A DNA stretch of 39,506 nucleotides from Candidatus Nomurabacteria bacterium RIFCSPHIGHO2_01_FULL_36_23 (GTDB lineage: Bacteria > Patescibacteriota > Minisyncoccia > Phycocordibacterales > UBA9973). The position numbers were made by a program, and so were the translations under genes. The DNA is taken from assembly GCA_001786745.1 (NCBI GenBank), contig MFTF01000012.1, positions 1 through 39,506 on the forward strand. The letters run 5' to 3'. The notes beneath the pieces were generated by a model that was not told the DNA's origin, searched no databases, and worked only from the letters and a program-made list of their open reading frames with translations. This document shows, one piece after another, positions 8,882 through 18,403 of the stretch (position 1 is the stretch's first letter; every line of letters begins with the position of its first letter).

Positions 8882-10287
8882 TGCCTAGCATGATTTTGCT
8901 AAATCAAATGACAAAAGAGACGGTGGGAGGCGCCATAAATCCGCTAGATGGAAGATATTTTAAGAAAACCCGCGCGCTGGCGCCGTATTTTTCAGAAGAA
9001 GCGTTGATGAAATACAGATTAATGATGGAAGGGGAATACTTAATTGCTTTGTCGTTTTCTCGCAGGGTGGCTTTGCGTAAATTTACCTCCAAAGAAATAA
9101 AAATAATAAGGAATATTTATGAAAAATTTGACAATATTTCTTATAAAAAAATAAAAAATATAGAAGCAGTCACAAATCATGATGTCAAGGCGGTAGAATA
9201 CTTTATAAAAGAAAAATTGTCAAAGACATCTCTGGGAGACAGTATTGAATGGGTTCATTTTGCTCTCACCTCAGAAGACACAAATAATATCGCTTATGCG
9301 TTAATGCTCTCAGATTCTCTAGAATATGTTCTTGTACCTAGAATTAAAAAAATAGTTTTAGAATTGGATGTTTTGGCAAAAAAATACAAAAATTCGCCAA
9401 TGCTGGCGCGGACTCACGGACAAAGCGCTTCACCCACTACTTTTGGCAAAGAAATGAAAGTTTTTGCCGCTCGCCTTGAAAAAAAATTAAAGGAACTGGC
9501 AAAAATAAAAATACAAGCAAAATTAAATGGGGCTACCGGTAACTATAATGCTCATGTTATAGCTTATCCACAAGTAAATTGGTTGGAATTCAGTAAAAAA
9601 TTTATAAAAAGTTTTAATAAAAACCGTTCACAAAAACTTGAAACTAATTTAATCACTACTCAAATAGAAAGCCATGACAGTTATGTGGCAGTTTTTGATG
9701 CAATCAGAAGAATCAATACTATTTTAATTGATTTTAATCAAGATATATGGAGATACATTTCTGATAATTGGGTAACTCAAAAACCGAAAGCGGGAGAGAC
9801 GGGCTCATCAACAATGCCGCATAAAATAAATCCGATTGATTTTGAAAATAGCGAAGGAAATCTGGGGCTCGCTAATGCTTTATTTGAATTTTTTGCCCGC
9901 AAACTTCCAATTTCGCGACTACAACGCGATCTTTCGGATTCTACCGTAGAACGCGCTTTCGGCACGGCGCTGGGACATTCGCTTCTAGCTTATTTAATGT
10001 TGGAAAAAGGATTGGAAAAAATTAACGTAAATGAAATCAAAATAAAAGAGGATTTATTGGCGCATCCAGAAGTTATCGCCGAAGCGATCCAAACAATCTT
10101 GCGCCGAGAAAATTATCCTGTTCCCTATGAAATGCTTAAAGATTTAACTCGCGACAAACAAGTAACGATGCAAGATTTTGCTCAATTCATAGATACACTT
10201 AAAATTTCTCCAAAAGTAAAATTAGAACTTAAAAAAATAACACCCTTAAATTACACCGGGCTAGCTTCCAAACTTGCTTTAGGGTAG
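8881..10287 (+). CDS. purB: Adenylosuccinate lyase PurB
   Basis: NPLDGRY, TSEDTNN, GSSTMPHKINPIDFENSEGN signature. Confidence 0.95.
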   Translation: MPSMILLNQMTKETVGGAINPLDGRYFKKTRALAPYFSEEALMKYRLMMEGEYLIALSFSRRVALRKFTSKEIKIIRNIYEKFDNISYKKIKNIEAVTNHDVKAVEYFIKEKLSKTSLGDSIEWVHFALTSEDTNNIAYALMLSDSLEYVLVPRIKKIVLELDVLAKKYKNSPMLARTHGQSASPTTFGKEMKVFAARLEKKLKELAKIKIQAKLNGATGNYNAHVIAYPQVNWLEFSKKFIKSFNKNRSQKLETNLITTQIESHDSYVAVFDAIRRINTILIDFNQDIWRYISDNWVTQKPKAGETGSSTMPHKINPIDFENSEGNLGLANALFEFFARKLPISRLQRDLSDSTVERAFGTALGHSLLAYLMLEKGLEKINVNEIKIKEDLLAHPEVIAEAIQTILRRENYPVPYEMLKDLTRDKQVTMQDFAQFIDTLKISPKVKLELKKITPLNYTGLASKLALG

Positions 10288-10308
10288 TCTGAGATATATT
10301 ATATTGGT

Positions 10309-10350
10309 ATGGATTCTGAGACAAAAAACTGCCATCCCGAAGGAAAGTAA
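10309..10350 (+). pseudogene. Disrupted 5' end of a zinc-ribbon family gene (MDSETKNC...), interrupted by a palindrome
   Basis: ATGGATTCTGAGACAAAAAACTGCCA matches paralog 1 start (ATGAAATTAGAAACAAAAAACTGCCA); TATTAT-N6-ATG upstream; stop inside the palindrome. Confidence 0.6.
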
Positions 10351-10368
10351 AGCTTCCTGCGGGACAGG
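10334..10368. repeat. Palindromic element inserted between the two Cys codons of a CxxC motif in the gene remnant
   Basis: TCCCG-A-AGGAA ... TTCCT-G-CGGGA; removing it restores AAAAACTGCCAAATTGCAAAAA-like sequence. Confidence 0.65.
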
Positions 10369-10380
10369 AAATTGCAAAAA

Positions 10381-11829
10381 ATGGAAACTAAAACATGTCA
10401 AAATTGCAAAAAAAATTTTATAATAGAATCTGAAGATTTTAATTTTTATGAAAAAATAAAAGTTCCTACACCTACTTTTTGCCCAGATTGTCGTGCACAA
10501 AGAAGATTCATTTGGCGTAACGAACGAAGTTTACATAAACGACCATGTAGTTATTGTAAAAAAGATTTTATTTCTATATATAATAATGGTGTCCCATTTC
10601 CTGTCTATTGTCATACTTGTTATTACAGTGATTCTTGGGATCCGCTTTCATATGGAAAACAATATAACCAATCAAAAACTTTTTTCTCCCAAATAAAAGA
10701 AGAAGGAGAAGGAATTGTAGATAGCCATTATTTGGTCTCTAGTCGAAATGTTACCAATTTAATTGGAAGCGTAAATCTTCGTTCATTAAGTAATTATTTT
10801 TTTGGTAGAAAACTTTCCCAGGAAGAATATAAAAGAGAAATAAATGAAATAGATTTTGGTTCAAGAAAAGTGCGTGATGAATTGTTGAAAAAATTTGAGG
10901 AGATAAAACAAAATTCTATAGTAAGAAGCACGAAACAAATCAATTGCGTTAATTGTGTGGGTGATCATTTAGAAAATGCAAAAGATTGTTATTATGTTTT
11001 TGATGGTTTTGACTTGGAAAAAGCGAGATATAGTTCTTGGGTTTTTGGAAGTAAAGACATTTCAGATTGCTTTGGTATGGGTAGTAGTGAACTTATCTAT
11101 GAAGCAATAAGTCCAGAGGAAGTTAATAATTGCAAATTTTTAATGGCTATCGATTCTTCTCACGATGTTGAATACGGACTATTTTGCCAATCATCGGGTT
11201 TTTTATTTGGATGTGTGGGCTTACGTTCAAAAGAATATTGTATTTTAAATAAAAAATATTCCAAAGAAGAATATAGTGAATTGGTTTCAAAAATAAAACA
11301 AGAAATGGAAAATAATCCATATGTTGATAAGCAAGGACTTTCTTATAGTTACGGGGAATTTTTTCCAAGTGAACTTTCTTCTTTTCTTTATAATGAAAGC
11401 ACTGCTCAAGAATATTATCCGTTAAATAAAAAAGGAGCTAAAAATATTGGTTTTGAATGGAGGGATGAAGAAATTCGTTCTTATAATATAACTATTGAAA
11501 ATGATAAAATTCCTGACAACATAAATGATGTTGATGATTCAATAATCGAAGAAGTAATAGCTTGCATGCATAAGCAAAACTGTATACATCAATGCACACA
11601 GGCTTTTAAAATAATTCCTAATGAATTACAATTCTATCACAAAATGCAAATACCATTACCAAACCTTTGCCCTAATTGTAGACATTTTGAACGTTTAGCT
11701 AGACGTAATCCAATGAAACTTTGGTTAAGAAATTGTGCTAAATGTAAAAAAGAAATTATGTCTTCATATTCCCCCGACCGACCGGAAATTGTTTACTGTG
11801 AAAAATGTTATCAGCAGGAAGTATATTGA
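10381..11829 (+). CDS. Cys-rich multi-zinc-ribbon protein of unknown function (paralog 2)
   Basis: METKTCQNCKKNF..., same N-terminal and C-terminal ribbons (YCEKCYQQEVY); ATG preferred over track TTG at 10372. Confidence 0.85.
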   Translation: METKTCQNCKKNFIIESEDFNFYEKIKVPTPTFCPDCRAQRRFIWRNERSLHKRPCSYCKKDFISIYNNGVPFPVYCHTCYYSDSWDPLSYGKQYNQSKTFFSQIKEEGEGIVDSHYLVSSRNVTNLIGSVNLRSLSNYFFGRKLSQEEYKREINEIDFGSRKVRDELLKKFEEIKQNSIVRSTKQINCVNCVGDHLENAKDCYYVFDGFDLEKARYSSWVFGSKDISDCFGMGSSELIYEAISPEEVNNCKFLMAIDSSHDVEYGLFCQSSGFLFGCVGLRSKEYCILNKKYSKEEYSELVSKIKQEMENNPYVDKQGLSYSYGEFFPSELSSFLYNESTAQEYYPLNKKGAKNIGFEWRDEEIRSYNITIENDKIPDNINDVDDSIIEEVIACMHKQNCIHQCTQAFKIIPNELQFYHKMQIPLPNLCPNCRHFERLARRNPMKLWLRNCAKCKKEIMSSYSPDRPEIVYCEKCYQQEVY

Positions 11830-11833
11830 TTAT

Positions 11834-11942
11834 GTATAAAATTTCTGCATATGCTGAAATCTTATACACTGATACCTGTTGTGAATTTAAGCATATGCGT
11901 AAATTAACAACATGAATTCTACATCTACGCTATAGCGTAGAT
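11834..11942. repeat. Cluster of three palindromes downstream of paralog 2
   Basis: 11834-11867 (34 bp, 2 mismatched pairs, GCATATGC core), 11884-11905 (22 bp, 1 mismatched pair, same core), 11923-11942 perfect ATCTACGCTATAGCGTAGAT. Confidence 0.8.
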
Positions 11943-12070
11943 TGATGTTTAAGTATTTTTTTTATTTTTTATATATTTTCTACTATCTTTTACATATGTT
12001 AAACATCGTAGATAATTTATTTCTAGATTAAAGAATTGGAATTTTTAAGAAAAATGTGTAATATAAGGTT

Positions 12071-12352
12071 ATGATGTTACGAATTTTAGCTTCTGTCGTG
12101 CTTTTATTTTCAATTCTTTTTCTGCCTTTTTGGGTATCGATTATTTTGGCGCTGGCGGGTATGATTTATTTTCGTTTCTTTCTAGAGGCCGTTTTTATGT
12201 TTTTATTATCGGACCTGCTTTACGGAGTAAAAGAAGCCAAATTTTTTAATATAGTTTTTATTTCTTTAATTGTTTCCGCTCTGGTTTTAACTGGCGTAGA
12301 ATTTGTAAAAAGAAGACTTAAATTTTATCCTTATGATAGTAAGAATATTTAA
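12071..12352 (+). CDS. Small membrane protein, possibly MreD-like, upstream of PBP2
   Basis: Hydrophobic multi-TM ORF overlapping the PBP2 ORF; TAATAT-N6-ATG. Confidence 0.55.
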   Translation: MMLRILASVVLLFSILFLPFWVSIILALAGMIYFRFFLEAVFMFLLSDLLYGVKEAKFFNIVFISLIVSALVLTGVEFVKRRLKFYPYDSKNI

Positions 12353-14015
12353 AAAAAATAAACAAAAGAAAAATTTTTTTGTGGAACCGGATGAAATTTT
12401 TCTTGATTCAAAAAATCTGCAAAACTTTGATAACCAACAATTTGAAGGCCGGATAGAAAAACCGATTTCCAAAAAAAATATCTGGTTCCTTGGAATTTTA
12501 TTCTTTATCTTGATGGGATTGTTTGGAGTCCGTCTTATATATCTTCAAATACAAAAAGGGGGAGCTTATTTAGAGAGAAGTGAAAATAATGTTTTAGAAA
12601 AAATAATTATTTTCACTGAAAGAGGAATAATTTACGATAGAAATAAAAAAGAGCTGGCTTGGAACGGAGAATCCGAAAGCGCCTTCTCCGCCCGCGCTTA
12701 TTTATCGCCTGGATTTTCACACCTATTGGGATATGTAAGTTATCCCGCGCAGGATAAAACAGGTAATTATTGGCAAGGTGAATTTATAGGCAAAGATGGA
12801 CTTGAAAAACAATACAATGACAAAATTAAAGGTGAGAATGGATCAAAAATAATAGAAATAAATGCTTTAGGAGAAATTTACTCGGAAAATATTGTAAATA
12901 TTCCAATACGGGGAGTCGATTTAATAACAACAATTGATTCACGAATCCAGATGAAGTTGTTTGCTTTGATTAAAAATTTATCAGAGAGTAATTCTTTCCC
13001 GGGTGGAGCAGGCATATTAATGGATATAAATAATGGAGAAATAATCGCTTCCACCAGTTTTCCAGAATATAATTCTGAAATTCTTTCACAAGGAAAAGAC
13101 ACGGTTAAAATCAATGATTATATGATGGATAAAAGAAAATTTTTTATGGACAGGGTTGTTTCAGGACTTTATACTCCGGGTTCAATTGTAAAACCTTTTT
13201 TAGCAATAGGCGCTTTGACTGAAGGTATAATCGATCAATATAAAAAAATTCTTTCAACAGGTTCCATTTCAATCCCGAATCCTTATTTTCCGGACCAAAA
13301 GAGCGTTTTTAAGGACTGGAGAGTAAATGGCTGGACAGATATGGCGCAAGCTTTAGCTGTTTCTTCTGATATTTATTTTTATATAATTGGAGGGGGATTT
13401 GAAAATCAAAAAGGTCTTGGTATTGCTAATATTGAAAAATACACCAAACTTTTCGGCATTGGAGAAAAAACGGGGATTGACTTGCCGGATGAAAAAGCGG
13501 GCATTATTCCAAATCCAGAATGGAAAATAGAAAATTTCAAAGGCGACCCGTGGCGTATTGGGAATACTTATCACACCGCTATTGGCCAGTATGGATTTCA
13601 AGTTACTCCAATCCAAATAGCGCGGGCTGTTTCAGCTATTGGCAACTATGGCAAACTTGTAACTCCGCATTTTATATTAGATGATACTGAAAAACCTAAT
13701 ACCGTAATAAATTTAAAAAAAGATTATTTTGATGTTGTGCATGATGGAATGAGACAAGCGGTTTCTTACGGCACCGCGATAGCGTTAAATGTGCCTTATG
13801 CGCAAATTGCCGCCAAGACTGGCACCGCGCAGCTTGGTGTGAAAAAAAATAAAGTTAATTCTTGGGTAGTTGGTTTTTTCCCGTATGAAAATCCCAAATA
13901 CGCTTTTACCATAATGATGGAATCCGGCCCTTCAACAAATAGTAGCGGCGCATCTTCCGTCATGCGCCAACTTCTAGACTGGATGTCTATCAATACGCCG
14001 GAGTATTTCAAATAG
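12333..14015 (+). CDS. mrdA: Penicillin-binding protein 2 (peptidoglycan transpeptidase)
   Basis: N-terminal TM, transpeptidase motifs TPGSIVKP (SxxK), SSD, KTGTAQ. Confidence 0.88.
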   Translation: MIVRIFKKNKQKKNFFVEPDEIFLDSKNLQNFDNQQFEGRIEKPISKKNIWFLGILFFILMGLFGVRLIYLQIQKGGAYLERSENNVLEKIIIFTERGIIYDRNKKELAWNGESESAFSARAYLSPGFSHLLGYVSYPAQDKTGNYWQGEFIGKDGLEKQYNDKIKGENGSKIIEINALGEIYSENIVNIPIRGVDLITTIDSRIQMKLFALIKNLSESNSFPGGAGILMDINNGEIIASTSFPEYNSEILSQGKDTVKINDYMMDKRKFFMDRVVSGLYTPGSIVKPFLAIGALTEGIIDQYKKILSTGSISIPNPYFPDQKSVFKDWRVNGWTDMAQALAVSSDIYFYIIGGGFENQKGLGIANIEKYTKLFGIGEKTGIDLPDEKAGIIPNPEWKIENFKGDPWRIGNTYHTAIGQYGFQVTPIQIARAVSAIGNYGKLVTPHFILDDTEKPNTVINLKKDYFDVVHDGMRQAVSYGTAIALNVPYAQIAAKTGTAQLGVKKNKVNSWVVGFFPYENPKYAFTIMMESGPSTNSSGASSVMRQLLDWMSINTPEYFK

Positions 14016-14051
14016 TTTGTATTTTGTTTGCATTATTGATATAATATATTT

Positions 14052-14315
14052 ATGCGAAAAATGCGGACACTTATGATTTTGGGCATTTGGGTGGCGGTAT
14101 TGCCATATTTGGGTTTTCCGACTTCTTGGAAAACCGTTTTTTTCACTCTTTCTGGATTCGGACTTATGTATTTCAGCTACATGATGTATAAAGAATCTAA
14201 AATGAAAGAAACTGAAGAAATAAAAACTTTTGATAATTTTTCAGAAAATCATAATTTTAGTGAAAATAAAGCAACAACAGAGGAGTGTATAAAACCAAAG
14301 GAAGAAAAAATATAA
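14052..14315 (+). CDS. Hypothetical small membrane protein
   Basis: Two hydrophobic segments; TATAAT-N6-ATG start. Confidence 0.5.
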   Translation: MRKMRTLMILGIWVAVLPYLGFPTSWKTVFFTLSGFGLMYFSYMMYKESKMKETEEIKTFDNFSENHNFSENKATTEECIKPKEEKI

Positions 14316-14322
14316 ATATAAA

Positions 14323-15558
14323 ATGCGAGAATTTTTAAAAACAAGATATGCTTCTGGCGTTATTTTGCTCACAGCTCTAGTTTTTGTTTTGGGTATTTAT
14401 GTAGGATACAATCAGCGTCCCGAGATAGAAAAAGTTTTTAATCTTTCTGGAAAAGAAACTACAGTTATTACCCAAACTGATTTTTCTCCTTTTTGGAAAG
14501 TCTGGAATACTATTAATGAAAAATATCCCGATGCGAATGAAATAACTGACCAAAATAAAGTTTATGGAGCAATTTCGGGCCTTGTGGATTCATTAAATGA
14601 TCCTTATAGTGTATTTTTTAGTCCGGATGAAACAAAATTATTTGAAGACGAAATAGCTGGTAGTTTCGGTGGGATTGGCATGGAAGTTGATATAAAAGAT
14701 AAAGTGCTCACAGTTGTTGCTCCGCTTAAAAATACTCCCGCTTATCGGGCTGGCATAAAACCGGGAGATAAAATTTTAAAAATTGATAAAATTACCACCC
14801 CTGATTTAAGGATTGAAGAAGCGCTTAAATTAATAAGAGGGGAGAAGGGTACAATTGTCACACTCACTATTCTCCATGATGGAGAAAAAGAATCGAGAGA
14901 AATAAAAATTATTAGAGATATTATAAATGTCCCAACTCTGGATACGGAATTGCGTCCTGATGGAATTTTCGTAATAAAATTTTATAGTTTTTCGGCCAGC
15001 TCCAACTCTTTATTCCGTGATGCCTTAAAGAAATTTGCTCTGGCAAAAACTGACAAATTTCTACTTGATTTAAGGGGTAATCCGGGAGGATATTTAGATA
15101 TAGCTGTTGATATATCAAGCTGGTTTTTACCGGGAGGAAAAATTATTGTAACTGAAGATTATGGAAATAATAAAGAACCGGAGATATTTAGAAGCAAAGA
15201 TTATAATTTATTCAATGATAAATTAAAATTTATAATTTTAATAGACGGCGGGTCCGCTTCGGCATCGGAAATTGTCGCTGGCGCAATGCAGGATTATAAA
15301 CGAGCAATTATAGTGGGTGGCAAAAGCTACGGCAAGGGTTCTGTGCAAGAAGTTGTAAATGTGACTCCAGATACTATTTTAAAAATTACAGTCGCTAAGT
15401 GGTTTACGCCTAATGGAAATTTGATTACTGAAAAAGGATTGACCCCGGATTACATAGTAGAAAATAAAAAACCTGCCCGCAATGCTTTGCCTAGCGATGC
15501 AGGCGGGGATCCACAAATGGATAAAGCCGTAGAATTATTAAATAATTGGCCTCGTTAA
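14323..15558 (+). CDS. ctpA: Carboxyl-terminal processing protease (S41, PDZ domain)
   Basis: GGIGMEVD PDZ, LDLRGNPGGYL, DGGSASASEIVAGAMQD catalytic region, GKSYGKGSVQ. Confidence 0.92.
   Translation: MREFLKTRYASGVILLTALVFVLGIYVGYNQRPEIEKVFNLSGKETTVITQTDFSPFWKVWNTINEKYPDANEITDQNKVYGAISGLVDSLNDPYSVFFSPDETKLFEDEIAGSFGGIGMEVDIKDKVLTVVAPLKNTPAYRAGIKPGDKILKIDKITTPDLRIEEALKLIRGEKGTIVTLTILHDGEKESREIKIIRDIINVPTLDTELRPDGIFVIKFYSFSASSNSLFRDALKKFALAKTDKFLLDLRGNPGGYLDIAVDISSWFLPGGKIIVTEDYGNNKEPEIFRSKDYNLFNDKLKFIILIDGGSASASEIVAGAMQDYKRAIIVGGKSYGKGSVQEVVNVTPDTILKITVAKWFTPNGNLITEKGLTPDYIVENKKPARNALPSDAGGDPQMDKAVELLNNWPR
15472..15508 (+). repeat. 37-bp in-frame palindromic element, copy in ctpA
   Basis: CCTGCCCGCAATGCTTTGCCTAGCGATGCAGGCGGGG, encodes PARNALPSDAGG. 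Confidence 0.9.
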
Positions 15559-15567
15559 AAAATACAT

Positions 15568-16032
15568 ATGAAAATAATATTTTTACATGATGTGCCAAGA
15601 GTAGGAAAAAAATATGACGTGAAAGAAGTAAATGGCGGTTATGCCATGAACTTTTTATTACCCAGAAAACTGGCCGAACCAGCAACAACGAAGTCCCTAG
15701 CCATGCTTGAAAGACGCAAAAAAGAAATTGCGATTGAAAGGGAAGTGCAGGAAGATCTTTTAATGAAAAATTTGGAAGAAATCAAGGATAAAGTTGTGAC
15801 AATAAAAGTAAAAGCAGATGAAAGGGGTCATTTATTCGCTCAAGTCCATAAAAAAGAAATAATCGATGGCATGAAAAATGAACATCGCGCCGATATCAGT
15901 GAAGAATTTATTATTTTAGAAAAACCAATTAAAACAATAGGGGAGTTTGAAATACCGATTAAGGTGAAAATCGCCGCCGAAGGCGGGGCAAGCAAAAAAT
16001 CTTCTTTTAAACTTGTGGTGGAAAAAATCTAA
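15568..16032 (+). CDS. rplI: 50S ribosomal protein L9
   Basis: [36 protein letters not shown]. Confidence 0.93.
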   Translation: MKIIFLHDVPRVGKKYDVKEVNGGYAMNFLLPRKLAEPATTKSLAMLERRKKEIAIEREVQEDLLMKNLEEIKDKVVTIKVKADERGHLFAQVHKKEIIDGMKNEHRADISEEFIILEKPIKTIGEFEIPIKVKIAAEGGASKKSSFKLVVEKI

Positions 16033-16301
16033 AATACATTAACTACTTTTTTGATTACCGTCACGCCGTTGAAAGAAATTTTGCGTTTGGAGCCAAATTT
16101 GACTATACCGGGTTTAAGGGCGAAAAGAGTATGATCTCTCGCTGTAGATACGTTGTTTCCCGCCATAATGACTGTACCGCGTTGACGAACGATAATAGAG
16201 CCAGATTGGGCTTTTTGACCGTCAGCTAGCTTAATACCGAGGTATTTTGGGTTTGAATCTCTTAAGTTTCTGGCGGTTCCGCCGGCCTTTCTATGCGCCA
16301 T
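16029..16301 (-). CDS. rpmA: 50S ribosomal protein L27
   Basis: [24 protein letters not shown]...IIVRQRGT...DHTLFAL. Confidence 0.95.
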   Translation of the reverse strand: MAHRKAGGTARNLRDSNPKYLGIKLADGQKAQSGSIIVRQRGTVIMAGNNVSTARDHTLFALKPGIVKFGSKRKISFNGVTVIKKVVNVF

Positions 16302-16347
16302 ATTGTTTTATATTATATTTATAGGTAGAATCAGTATAATCAATTAT

Positions 16348-16713
16348 ATGGAAAAAATCAAGCAATTTTTGGAAAGCGAAAAGAGAAAGGATATTTTGAC
16401 CGTTTTAATCGTCATTTTAGTTGGTTTGGGTTCATTTGAGCTGGGCAGACTATCTAAGGGTAATGACGGTTCAGGTATAAAAATAGAATATTCGAATCAA
16501 AAGGCGAATACAGTTTCATCTATAGAACCCATTCAAATTAGAATTTCCAAAACCAATTCCGCAAAATCTTTTTTTGCTTCCAATAGAGGAAGTAAGTATT
16601 ATTCTCTAGGGTGTTCCGGCGGTCAAACTATCAAACAAGAAAATAGAATTTATTTTGCGACAAAGGAAGAGGCCGAAAAAGCGGGATATGCATTATCAGC
16701 ATCATGTAATTAA
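16348..16713 (+). CDS. Single-TM protein with a C-terminal GSKYY...C...FATKEEAEKAGY...C (Ada-type metal-binding-like) domain
   Basis: Start moved to ATG 16348 (TATAAT-N7-ATG); motif recognised by eye. Confidence 0.6.
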   Translation: MEKIKQFLESEKRKDILTVLIVILVGLGSFELGRLSKGNDGSGIKIEYSNQKANTVSSIEPIQIRISKTNSAKSFFASNRGSKYYSLGCSGGQTIKQENRIYFATKEEAEKAGYALSASCN

Positions 16714-17010
16714 GACAGCTTATAGTGTCCCAAACATATATTGTGCGACATATTCATATCAATAAAAATAACGGAAAAAACACTTCCCTGTTCTACTGCC
16801 TAATTTAAAAATTATTACCAACTTTATCTAAATCCCACGACATATTATTTTCTTTCATGACTTAATTTCTAATTAAGATTTAATTTAGAAAAAATAGTGC
16901 GAAAGAGACTTACAAACCAGTAAAAAATATCAGATATGGAAATATGGAAATAGTTTATTAAAAAAAAGAGAATCACTAAAAGAATTATTAATTTTAAAAA
17001 CCCTGCCTGC

Positions 17011-17039
17011 GCGGGTAGACCGCCTTTTTTGTTTTTTTT
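17011..17039 (+). terminator. Intrinsic terminator candidate
   Basis: GCGG-GTAGA-CCGC followed by T-rich run. Confidence 0.55.
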
Positions 17040-17080
17040 ACTCATGCTTATATTTTACCACAAGATATTCGTCAAACCAA

Positions 17081-18403
17081 CTATTCCGTTGTCTTGTTGT
17101 TTAATATGGACGGATTAATTGTGTAAGAAGGCAAATAATACATTACATCTAAATAAGCATTTATCGGGGCAACAGGTAATCTATAAATACGCCCACCGCA
17201 AGCTATACTCGGCTTAGAGGCCATTTTAACAGCTTCTGATGCGTATAGAGAGACATGCAAATGAGGCCCCGTAACATGCCCCGTAGCCCCGCTATAAGCT
17301 ATTACTTCTCCTCTTTTAATTCGATCTCCTTCACGTACTTTTATAAGTGAAAGATGACCAAAGGTGCTGGAAAGGCCATTACTATATTCAATAAAAACAA
17401 ATTTTCCAAAAGATGCTCCGGTGCAAGTTAAATCCGTATCGCCTATGCCTAAAACTACGCCATCCGACATAGCCATAACGGAAGTACCAATGGATGCGCG
17501 AAAATCTACTCCATTGTGAGTTCCAGAGGCATAAAGACGTTTAGAGTCAACAGTTTTACCAAAAAGTTGAGTTACATATATTTTTTCGAGCGGCCAACTC
17601 AAAACTCCAGCCTTGGGCAACTTGGACGGATCGAGAATAAATTGCAGTTGCGCTTCATAATCGCGCAATTCTTTTTCAAACGCATCTCTCTGGGCAATTC
17701 TATCTTTTAAGAGTTTTTGATAATTAGCTTCATTGTTCTTTGTTTGTTTTAAAAGTTTGTTTTTTTCATTGGTATTTTGCGCCACTATTTTTTGCTGATC
17801 GGAAAGCTTAGACTTAAGGGTATTTAGTTCGTTTTTCACACTGATAGTTTCTTTTTTAGTATCTTCTAGTTCGCCTTTTATTTGCTTTAACTCAAGTATT
17901 TTTTCTCTAATTTTATTGCGAACAGTAACTATGTTATCTATATCATTCCATATGATGGTAAAATCATTTTCTGATAATATAGTTTCCAAAATGCTATTTT
18001 GTTCAAATTCATTGGTCTTTTTAATGCCAAGAGAAATAGAATCTATGTTGTTGGAAATGGAATTTTCTTTACTGCCTATATCAGAACTTAAACTCTGTAT
18101 TTTGATATTTGTTTTATCAATTTTTTTTTGAGTTACATTTATATCAGCAATTAATTTTTTTCTAGTTAAATCAAGTTCTTTCAATGCGCCGCTTAAAGAA
18201 CTTTTTTGTTTTTCTAAATTATTAAGCTCTATTTGATAAGACGCTATTTCCTGTTCTAGTTTGACAATATCAGAATCTTTTTGATCAATTTTATTTTGAA
18301 GCTCTTGGGCCGTTTGCGCAGAAGAAAAAGCAAGTGGAATTGCCAAAACTGCCAAAATAATTAACGCGCTAAATTGCTTTTTTAAGTCTGTATATTGTTT
18401 CAT
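17081..18403 (-). CDS. Murein hydrolase activator-type protein, coiled coil plus M23 peptidase domain
   Basis: Signal peptide, long coiled coil, HNGVDFRASIGTSV...GHVTGPHLHVSLY. Confidence 0.88.
   Translation of the reverse strand: MKQYTDLKKQFSALIILAVLAIPLAFSSAQTAQELQNKIDQKDSDIVKLEQEIASYQIELNNLEKQKSSLSGALKELDLTRKKLIADINVTQKKIDKTNIKIQSLSSDIGSKENSISNNIDSISLGIKKTNEFEQNSILETILSENDFTIIWNDIDNIVTVRNKIREKILELKQIKGELEDTKKETISVKNELNTLKSKLSDQQKIVAQNTNEKNKLLKQTKNNEANYQKLLKDRIAQRDAFEKELRDYEAQLQFILDPSKLPKAGVLSWPLEKIYVTQLFGKTVDSKRLYASGTHNGVDFRASIGTSVMAMSDGVVLGIGDTDLTCTGASFGKFVFIEYSNGLSSTFGHLSLIKVREGDRIKRGEVIAYSGATGHVTGPHLHVSLYASEAVKMASKPSIACGGRIYRLPVAPINAYLDVMYYLPSYTINPSILNNKTTE

Noticed and set aside
11563-11610. 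Possible small insert in paralog 2 C-terminal ribbon (CMHKQNCIHQC versus CKNC/CIEC)
   Set aside because: About 7 extra residues with only weak palindromy; not strong enough to call as an element.
275-11829. Annotating the zinc-ribbon paralogs as CaiB/BaiF-type CoA-transferases (a name I have seen attached to similar CPR proteins)
   Set aside because: No CoA-transferase motif is visible; the sequence is dominated by CxxC ribbons and Cys repeats.
16715-17000. Possible tRNA or small RNA in the 290-bp gap after the single-TM gene
   Set aside because: No cloverleaf arms, no TTCRA-type T-loop and no stable long stem found by eye.
18369-18403. Frameshift suspected from the 35-bp overlap between gltX and the M23 peptidase gene
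   Set aside because: Both reading frames are intact; the overlap is needed for the signal peptide and is plausible in a compact genome.
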